A stretch of 10,696 nucleotides of DNA, taken from positions 1 through 10,696 of the forward strand of contig CASFSH010000365.1 in assembly GCA_949297205.1 (NCBI GenBank), written 5' to 3'. Below the pieces are notes generated by a model, which saw nothing but the letters and a program-made list of their open reading frames with translations, searched no databases and was not told the DNA's origin. The first letter of the stretch is position 1; each line of letters begins with the position of its first letter. The position numbers and the translations under genes are program-made. This DNA comes from an uncultured Bacillota bacterium (GTDB taxonomy: Bacteria > Bacillota > Clostridia > UBA1381). Positions 5,749-10,696 of this stretch are shown piece by piece.

Positions 5749-6417
5749 GTGAATATTTACAAAAGACAAGCCAAGAAATTTATTTCTCAATTTAAATTAA
5801 CCGAAATTTCCTCCGCGTCCCTTACCGACGCCATAGAAAAGTGCGGTTATAAAGTCATAAGATACCGTCCTTATGTAAATAAAGACTATGTTTATGATTT
5901 ATTAAAAGAGCTTGATGTTCTTGAATTTTCAAACGGAGAAAAAGCTTTTACATATTCCGATTCGGACAACAGATTTGTTTTTCTCTGCAAAGATCTGTCG
6001 GAAGAAGAAAGCTGTATTCTGTTATCCCATGAAGCAGGACATATTTTCCTGCATCATATGGGAGGAAAAGTTATTTCCGGACAGGATATTTTAAACGAAT
6101 ATGAAGCAAATGAGTTTTCTCACTATCTTCTCAGCAAAAATTTATTTCGCAAAATATCTTTTAACATCAGAAAAAACAGAACTGCATATATTATTGCCTC
6201 AGTAATTTCTTTATCACTGTTATTCTCTGCTTTTATCTGCGTTAAAATTTTTATGTCCGATTCCGATTCTTTTTACTATGTTTCAGAAAACGGCGAAAAA
6301 TATCACCGCGAAAACTGCATTTATATTAAAGGAAAGGACAACCTGAAAAAATATTCTGTTGATGAGCTTAAATCTATGGGTTATCAGCCATGTATGGTAT
6401 GCATTCCCGACGAATAA
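5749..6417 (+). CDS. Membrane-anchored ImmA/IrrE-type zinc peptidase with C-terminal His/Cys module
   Basis: The 222-residue protein begins at GTG (5749). Its ribosome binding site is poor, so it is probably translationally coupled to the regulator. Residues about 20-130 are an ImmA/IrrE (M78-like) domain. The zinc site is HEAGH (H94, E95, H98) followed by EYEANEFSHYLL, in which E119 is the likely third ligand. A membrane helix covers about 146-168 (AYIIASVISLSLLFSAFICV). The outer tail holds a compact module with H186, C190, C205 and C208 in the pattern YHRENC...GYQPCMVC. This resembles the small zinc-binding module found at the end of some secreted nucleases. Positive residues before the helix (FRKISFNIRKNR) suggest the peptidase domain is cytoplasmic and the tail outside. 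ImmA relatives cleave XRE repressors, so the preceding gene is the likely substrate. Confidence 0.85.
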   Translation: MNIYKRQAKKFISQFKLTEISSASLTDAIEKCGYKVIRYRPYVNKDYVYDLLKELDVLEFSNGEKAFTYSDSDNRFVFLCKDLSEEESCILLSHEAGHIFLHHMGGKVISGQDILNEYEANEFSHYLLSKNLFRKISFNIRKNRTAYIIASVISLSLLFSAFICVKIFMSDSDSFYYVSENGEKYHRENCIYIKGKDNLKKYSVDELKSMGYQPCMVCIPDE

Positions 6418-6468
6418 AGCATAAACGGTTACATACCAAACCGAATAAATTTTTTGTTAAATACAAAA

Positions 6469-6516
6469 CCGCACAGTGCAGTTATATACAACTATACTGT
6501 GCGGCTTTTCTTTTTT
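6469..6516 (+). terminator. Strong terminator between convergent units (possibly bidirectional)
   Basis: CCGCACAGT (6469-6477) pairs perfectly with ACTGTGCGG (6496-6504), with AGTT/AACT pairing inside the loop. CTTTTCTTTTTT follows on the plus strand. It ends the XRE-peptidase unit. Read on the minus strand it follows the stop of the other XRE gene, with a weaker T-rich tract (GGTTTTGTATTT), so it may serve both. Confidence 0.9.
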
Positions 6517-6871
6517 ACCGAACTATATCTTTTGTGAAAGTCTTGTCCGATATAAGCATTTCATAAACCTTTTTCATTACTATCTTGCCGGATCTGTTTA
6601 ATTTTGTTATGTCTATTTCCGGTTCTTCGGATAAATCATCAACATTTTTATCCCACACTCTGCCTACAAGATAATCTGCCGTAACATTGAAAATACTTGC
6701 AAGTTGACAGAATTGTTCAGTTGTCGGTGCTCTCATCTGTGATTCCCAGTTAGCTACCACCGATCTGGAAACGTTCATCAACACCGCCAATTCTCCCTGT
6801 GTCATTCTTTTTTCTTTTCTCAGCTTACGTATTATAGGTCCCGTTACATGTGCCAATTCATACTTTAACAT
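6515..6871 (-). CDS. XRE-family transcriptional regulator
   Basis: This 118-residue protein has a classical helix-turn-helix at about residues 12-66: IRKLRKEKRMTQGELAVLMN, VSRSVVANWESQMRAPT, and CQLASIFNVTADYLVGR. A short acidic linker follows, then a helical tail (GKIVMKKVYEMLISDKTF). It is a typical small SinR/cI-like DNA-binding protein without a ligand or protease domain. The ATG at 6871 is the only sensible start. Its nearest purine-rich site (GGGGGAG) lies about 15 bases away, so initiation is weak. It follows the AGCS symporter gene by 54 bases with no visible promoter or terminator between them, so it is probably co-transcribed. Targets are unknown, and autoregulation of the symporter unit is a guess. 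Confidence 0.85.
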   Translation of the reverse strand: MLKYELAHVTGPIIRKLRKEKRMTQGELAVLMNVSRSVVANWESQMRAPTTEQFCQLASIFNVTADYLVGRVWDKNVDDLSEEPEIDITKLNRSGKIVMKKVYEMLISDKTFTKDIVR

Positions 6872-6925
6872 AACTAATCTTTTCCGCTCCCCCGGATATT
6901 TTTTTATTTAACCAATTATGTATAA

Positions 6926-8347
6926 TTAAAGCTTTTTGTTCCTGCTGAAATAACTCTTTGTTTCCGCCGCCACTACTCCGCTTAGCGCAAACAATGCAAT
7001 CAGATTCGGCAAAGCCATCAGCCCGTTAAATATATCCGCCAGTCTCCAAACAAAGCTTATTGTAAGATATGGCCCTATCAGTATGGCAGCAATATACAGT
7101 GCTTTATAAGTCATAAGTATTTTTTTCTTATCTCCCACAAGATACTGCAAACATCTTTCAGAATAATAATCCCATCCCAGTATCGTAGTAAATGCAAAAA
7201 ATGCAAGACATATCATCAACAAAAACGCACACACACTGTTTGAAAAAGGCAATCCCGTTTCAAATGCTTTCGTCGTTACAGCAGCCCCTTTAAGGCTTCC
7301 CTCCATTGCAAACTGATATGTTCCTGTCAGCACTATTGATAAACCTGTCATGGTACAAATAATTATTGTATCAAAAAATGTTCCCGTCATACATACCAGA
7401 CCCTGTCTTACCGGTTCCTTTGTTTTAGCAGCTGCAGCTGCAATAGGTGCAGAACCCAGCCCTGCTTCATTTGAAAAAATACCTCTTGCTATACCGTTTT
7501 GCATTGCTGTCTTTATGGTTATACCCACTGCCCCTCCGAATATCGCCTGTGGTGCAAATGCACTTTTTACTATCAATACAATTGCATCAGGTAATTTTGT
7601 TATATTGGTAATTATCAATATTATACAGCATACAAAATATAACAATGCCATAAACGGTACTATTACCTGCGATACTTTCGATATTCTCTTTATTCCTCCT
7701 ATTATTACGAGAGCTGCACAAACAGTTACTATTATACCGGAAATAACCACAGCCCATGAATAGCTGTTTCCGCTTACGGAAAATGCAATTGATTCCAATC
7801 GGGGATCAAAAAAATTCTGTACCGCCGACGCAATTCCGTTAACCTGTGTTATAGTTCCTATGCCAAACAGTCCGGCAAACATTGCAAATACCGCAAATAT
7901 CTTTGCAAGCCATCTCCATTTTCTGCCAAGACCTTTTTCTATGTAATAAAACGGACCTCCGAGGACTTTGCCGTTTTTATCTATCTCTCTGTACTTAACT
8001 GCAAGAAGCCCTTCGGCATACTTTGTCGCCATACCGAAAAATGCCGCCAGCTCCATCCAGAACAAAGCACCCGGACCTCCTGCCGCTATTGCTGTTGCAA
8101 CTCCTACAATATTACCCGTTCCTATGGTTGCCGAAAGTGCGGTACACAGTGCGCCGAATGCGGAAACCTCTCCTTCCGCTTCCTTTTCGTCTGATAACAT
8201 ATATTTCAGTGCCAGCGGTAATTTATGTATCTGCAGCACTCCCACCCTTATTGTTAACAGAATTCCTACCGCAAGAATTAGAACTATCAAAGGAATATTC
8301 CATATAAAGTCATTTATGCTTGTTAAAATCCTATTGAATTGCTCCAT
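6926..8347 (-). CDS. AGCS-family amino-acid:Na+ symporter (alanine/glycine carrier)
   Basis: The 473-residue integral membrane protein has about 11 helices. It carries family blocks such as FGALCTALSATIGTGNIVG (about 64-82), GGPGALFWMELAAFFGMATK (90-109), GPFYYIEKGLG and GIFSNEAGLGSAPIAAAAA. These define the alanine or glycine:cation symporters (AGCS), which import small amino acids with Na+ or H+. The length is normal for the family, with a basic end (SYFSRNKKL). GGGAG lies before the ATG at 8347. It has its own promoter and a leader of about 100 bases, and is followed by a small XRE regulator. Substrate cannot be set from sequence; glutamine and other amino acids are known for relatives. 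Confidence 0.95.
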   Translation of the reverse strand: MEQFNRILTSINDFIWNIPLIVLILAVGILLTIRVGVLQIHKLPLALKYMLSDEKEAEGEVSAFGALCTALSATIGTGNIVGVATAIAAGGPGALFWMELAAFFGMATKYAEGLLAVKYREIDKNGKVLGGPFYYIEKGLGRKWRWLAKIFAVFAMFAGLFGIGTITQVNGIASAVQNFFDPRLESIAFSVSGNSYSWAVVISGIIVTVCAALVIIGGIKRISKVSQVIVPFMALLYFVCCIILIITNITKLPDAIVLIVKSAFAPQAIFGGAVGITIKTAMQNGIARGIFSNEAGLGSAPIAAAAAKTKEPVRQGLVCMTGTFFDTIIICTMTGLSIVLTGTYQFAMEGSLKGAAVTTKAFETGLPFSNSVCAFLLMICLAFFAFTTILGWDYYSERCLQYLVGDKKKILMTYKALYIAAILIGPYLTISFVWRLADIFNGLMALPNLIALFALSGVVAAETKSYFSRNKKL

Positions 8348-8455
8348 ATTTTACACTCCCTACAAAACTAATTTCTGTCTTAACAGAGCATTTTTTATAT
8401 TTAATTTTTTTGAACATTAGATATTTTTTCTCTCCAAAAAAATAAAGACTTGGAT

Positions 8456-8484
8456 ATTATAACATATTTTTATTTTCTTTGCAA
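8456..8484 (-). promoter_or_regulatory. Promoter of the AGCS symporter unit
   Basis: TTGCAA (8484-8479) and a perfect TATAAT (8461-8456) are 17 bases apart. Transcription would start near 8449. The leader of about 100 bases has a small hairpin (TCTGT/ACAGA, about 8376-8389), but I recognise no riboswitch in it. Confidence 0.65.
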
Positions 8485-8529
8485 TATTTTTTAACATTTT
8501 TTTAATTTTTTATTAATATTTTATAATAT

Positions 8530-8560
8530 AAAAAAAAAACGGTCAATTATTAATCAACCG
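8530..8560 (-). terminator. Terminator of the nucleotidyltransferase gene
   Basis: On the minus strand a hairpin of about 10 bp including G-U pairs (CGGTTGATTA with TAATTGACCG, 8560-8540) is followed directly by a run of nine T. It lies just after the nucleotidyltransferase stop codon and before the symporter promoter. Confidence 0.9.
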
Positions 8561-8583
8561 CTTTTATCAAAAATCATATAACT

Positions 8584-9411
8584 TCAGAATTCATAACCCA
8601 ATTCATCAATTGCCTTTTTTACACTCTCGAGGTCCTCCCTGTATGTCATACCTATCCAATTATCCTCTGATGTGAGAACCTTTATTTTTGCGTTTTCGTT
8701 TTTTATAATCCGATCAACAAATACAGGAAGAATATACTCCTGTTTCATGGGATCATTAAGATTATTCAGGAAATCCTTAAATCCCATTTCAAGTTTTTCA
8801 AACACCTCGGGATAAAATCCCCAAATATTCATTGAAACCTTTGTATCCATGGGAAGATCTGTATTTTTATCTATATTATAATGCTCTGTTATTCCTGTAA
8901 GATACCCGTTCTCGATATTGCATACACCCCTTGTCACCGTTCCGTTATCACTGAGAGTTTTTCCCAATTCATATGCTACCATACACATTTCCTGTGAATT
9001 TGCAAAGTGCTCTGTAATATGCTTATAAGCTTTTGCACCGTAATAATCATCGGAATTTACTATGGCAAAAGGAGTTGTTATTTTATCGCGTGCCGCAAGC
9101 ACCGCCTGTACCGTTCCCCACGGTTTTGTCCTTCCCTGAGGAAATACACACCCCTTCGGCAGGTCTTCACCTATCTGAAAAGCATAATCAACATCCATCA
9201 GTTTTTCCGCTCTTTTTCCTATTATATCCCTGAAATCTTTTTCCATTTCGGGCTTTATTACAAAAACCGTCTTTGTAAATCCTGCCATTTTTGCGTCATA
9301 TACCGAATAATCAAGAAGTATCTCGCCGTTTTTGCCTACCGGTTCAATCTGTTTCAGACCTCCGAACCTGCTTCCTGCACCTGCAGCCATTATCAATAAG
9401 GTTGTCTGCAT
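8584..9411 (-). CDS. Sugar-phosphate nucleotidyltransferase-like protein
   Basis: The 275-residue cytoplasmic protein opens with the nucleotide-binding signature MAAGAGSRFGGLKQ (residues 8-21). It continues with GTVQAVLAAR (99-108), then NSDDYYG (119-125), whose Asp residues would bind the metal, and NIWGFYPEVFEKL. This is the GT-A-like NTP-transferase fold that joins a sugar phosphate, or a phosphocholine-type headgroup, to a nucleotide and releases pyrophosphate. GGGAGGAG precedes the ATG at 9411, and promoter and terminator flank it closely, so it is a single-gene unit. It lacks the left-handed beta-helix of GlmU-type enzymes. The sugar is unknown, and no partner biosynthetic gene is next to it. 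Confidence 0.88.
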   Translation of the reverse strand: MQTTLLIMAAGAGSRFGGLKQIEPVGKNGEILLDYSVYDAKMAGFTKTVFVIKPEMEKDFRDIIGKRAEKLMDVDYAFQIGEDLPKGCVFPQGRTKPWGTVQAVLAARDKITTPFAIVNSDDYYGAKAYKHITEHFANSQEMCMVAYELGKTLSDNGTVTRGVCNIENGYLTGITEHYNIDKNTDLPMDTKVSMNIWGFYPEVFEKLEMGFKDFLNNLNDPMKQEYILPVFVDRIIKNENAKIKVLTSEDNWIGMTYREDLESVKKAIDELGYEF

Positions 9412-9457
9412 TGTTTCTCCTCCCTGTATTTTACTTAATATATCAATCTTCCGTTAT

Positions 9458-9486
9458 ATTATAACAAAGTTTCGTTACAAAGTCAA
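9458..9486 (-). promoter_or_regulatory. Promoter of the nucleotidyltransferase gene
   Basis: TTGACT (9486-9481) and TATAAT (9463-9458) are 17 bases apart on the minus strand. The start codon lies about 40 bases beyond the predicted transcription start. Confidence 0.85.
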
Positions 9487-9517
9487 ACATATATATCAAC
9501 ATTATACCCATTCTGTT

Positions 9518-9540
9518 AAAAAAATCCGCCTTTTTGGCGG
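9518..9540 (-). terminator. Terminator of the EamA transporter gene
   Basis: On the minus strand CCGCC AAAAA GGCGG (9540-9526) is followed by ATTTTTTT. The plus-strand reading also ends in TTTTT, so it could act both ways. It separates the EamA gene from the nucleotidyltransferase promoter. Confidence 0.9.
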
Positions 9541-9588
9541 TTTTTAAAATTTTGTCAAAATCAATTTCAATCATCTGTATTCCTCATA

Positions 9589-10449
9589 CTATTCGTTTTT
9601 TTTCATTTCAATGACAGCTATTCCGAAAAAAATCATAACGCATCCGATAACTCCCGTTACGGTTATCTTTTCATTTAAAAAAACCGCTCCGGTAACAATG
9701 GATGTGATAGGTTCGAATGTGGATATTACCGCCGCAGATGATGCACCCTCCTTCTTAACTCCCAATTGAAACAAAGGTATTGCCGCCAGGGTACTTAAAA
9801 AGGATATAATCACCGACAAAATCCAGCCCTGTGCCGTAATGGTTACATCAAGAGTATGTGTAAACAATGAAAAAATCAATACGGATATTCCCGAAAAAAG
9901 AGAAACATAAAAGGTTAGTTTCAGATAATTCATATTATCTATACCAGACTTATCCATGAATATAACATAAAAAGCATAGAAAACACCCGACATAAACGCT
10001 GTCACAATGCCATACATATCAGGCTCTTCCGACGAATCCATAAACATAAGTATTCCCACACTTACAAGCACCAGGGACACAATTTTTGCCGCAGTCAGCC
10101 GTTCTCCGAAAAAAATTACACACGCGGCAAATACAATTATCGGATATATATAATGTATCACCGTTGCAGTTCCAACAGAAATATATTTATAGGACATATA
10201 CAATGACAACATTGCCGCACCGTTTCCAGGAACGGATAATGCAAGTATTTTTAATAAATCATTCTTATTCAGCTTTAAAGATATTTTCTTTATATGAATT
10301 ATAGCGTACAGCAGCGGAAGAGCCAAAAAAGACCTTAACACAATAAGAGTTACCGCATTGCTTCCTCCCGCATATACACCCCTTGCAAAAAGAGGCATAA
10401 TTCCATATACAAATGCTGAAATCAACAAATAAATCTTACCGATACTCAT
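9589..10449 (-). CDS. EamA/DMT-superfamily transporter
   Basis: The 286-residue membrane protein is built from two EamA repeats of about five helices each. The first runs about 1-136 (start MSIGKIYLLISAFVYGIMPL; FFGERLTAAKIVSLVLVSVG at its end) and the second about 145-283 (ending FLNEKITVTGVIGCVMIFFG). The GE-L and NE-I motifs before the last helix of each repeat are typical of drug/metabolite transporters of the YdcZ/RhtA-like type, which usually export small metabolites or amino acids. GGAG lies 6 bases before the ATG at 10449. It is a single-gene unit ending at the terminator at 9518-9540. The substrate is unknown. Confidence 0.93.
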   Translation of the reverse strand: MSIGKIYLLISAFVYGIMPLFARGVYAGGSNAVTLIVLRSFLALPLLYAIIHIKKISLKLNKNDLLKILALSVPGNGAAMLSLYMSYKYISVGTATVIHYIYPIIVFAACVIFFGERLTAAKIVSLVLVSVGILMFMDSSEEPDMYGIVTAFMSGVFYAFYVIFMDKSGIDNMNYLKLTFYVSLFSGISVLIFSLFTHTLDVTITAQGWILSVIISFLSTLAAIPLFQLGVKKEGASSAAVISTFEPITSIVTGAVFLNEKITVTGVIGCVMIFFGIAVIEMKKNE

Positions 10450-10506
10450 AACAAACTCCGTATTCTTCAGGTTTTGTTCCTATTCCCGTAATTACAGTAT
10501 TGCCCA

Positions 10507-10535
10507 TATTTATTTTATTAATTCAACATCTGCAA
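10507..10535 (-). promoter_or_regulatory. Possible promoter of the EamA transporter gene
   Basis: TTGCAG (10535-10530) and TAAATA (10512-10507) are 17 bases apart on the minus strand. Both boxes are imperfect. It is the best candidate seen in the upstream region. Confidence 0.3.
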
Positions 10536-10572
10536 ATATTCCGTTTTTTGTTTTAAATTAATGCTCACTGAA

Positions 10573-10597
10573 TAAATGCGATTTTCAATCGCATTTA
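10573..10597. repeat. Near-end hairpin 1 (11-bp perfect inverted repeat, 3-base loop)
   Basis: TAAATGCGATT and AATCGCATTTA are perfectly complementary around a TTC loop. Neither strand has a U-tract after the hairpin, so it is not a standard terminator. It lies about 125 bases before the EamA start. Confidence 0.7.
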
Positions 10598-10627
10598 AAA
10601 AAATTATGACTATTGTCAAAATTTTTC

Positions 10628-10650
10628 ATGTAAAATCGAAGATTTTACAT
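10628..10650. repeat. Near-end hairpin 2 (10-bp perfect inverted repeat, 3-base loop)
   Basis: ATGTAAAATC and GATTTTACAT pair perfectly around a GAA loop. Size and loop match hairpin 1, 30 bases away, although the stem sequence differs. A TTGACA (10619-10614, minus strand) lies between the two, but no good -10 follows it. The rest of 10450-10696 holds no gene that I can see. Confidence 0.7.
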
Positions 10651-10696
10651 AGTTCGCATTGATAAAGTCTGCTGAAATAAATATTTTGGGGGCAAA

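Noticed and set aside
7350..8420. Plus-strand frames opposite the AGCS symporter
   Set aside because: They are rich in Ala, Pro and Ile from antisense translation and show no family features.
8348..8449. A riboswitch in the AGCS symporter leader
   Set aside because: Only a short 5-bp hairpin was seen; none of the conserved blocks of glycine, glutamine or lysine riboswitches could be found, and there is no terminator before the gene.
9007..9547. Plus-strand frames opposite the nucleotidyltransferase
   Set aside because: They are shadows of the conserved minus-strand gene, without their own signals.
10659..10687. Plus-strand promoter TTGATA-17-TATTTT leading out of the right edge
   Set aside because: Both boxes are imperfect, the region is A+T rich, and no downstream gene is visible to support it.

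Overview
The window looks like chromosome from an anaerobic, low-GC member of the Clostridia (Firmicutes). The base composition is strongly A+T rich and the promoters are near-consensus sigma-A type (TTGACA-17-TATAAT). Ribosome binding sites are strong (GGAGG), and intrinsic terminators with long U-tracts are common. Gene content agrees: a lysine riboswitch, a Na+-translocating decarboxylase beta subunit, a copper-amine-oxidase-N-domain (stalk) secreted protein, an AGCS amino-acid symporter, and an XRE regulator next to an ImmA-like peptidase. The species cannot be named from the sequence.

Left part (1-1680, all minus strand). The 5' part of an NhaC-family antiporter gene runs off the left edge. 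It sits behind a consensus promoter and a clear lysine (L-box) riboswitch that ends in an intrinsic terminator, so this 'antiporter' is probably a lysine transporter shut off by lysine. Upstream of it is the ribosomal operon rplU-rpmA (L21, L27) with its own promoter, a short leader and a terminator. L27 lacks the cleavable N-terminal extension usual in Firmicutes, and the processing-protease gene prp is not between the two genes.

1718-4050 (minus strand). One transcription unit runs from a promoter at about 4020-4048. It encodes a secreted protein with two copper-amine-oxidase-like N-domains, then oadB (membrane Na+ pump subunit of biotin-dependent decarboxylases), then a very short gamma (OadG-like) subunit. 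The carboxyltransferase and biotin-carrier subunits are not in the window.

4126-5156. This is a gene graveyard. The tail of an unidentified minus-strand gene abuts an internal piece of an acyl-CoA synthetase (AMP-binding) gene on the plus strand. That piece is joined out of frame to the C-terminal two thirds of an SGNH/GDSL hydrolase. None of the three can make a full-length protein.

5192-6517 (plus strand). A strong promoter drives a two-gene unit: an XRE/cI-like regulator and an ImmA/IrrE-type zinc peptidase. The peptidase carries an added membrane helix and a C-terminal His/Cys (HxxxC...PCxxC) module. This is the most unusual protein of the window. It ends at a strong hairpin terminator shared with the convergent genes.

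6515-10696 (minus strand). Three units follow. AGCS-family symporter plus a downstream XRE regulator come first, then a sugar-nucleotidyltransferase-like protein with its own promoter and terminator. The last is an EamA/DMT exporter, whose far upstream region holds two near-perfect hairpins of the same design. No tRNA, rRNA, CRISPR array, insertion sequence or attachment site was recognised.
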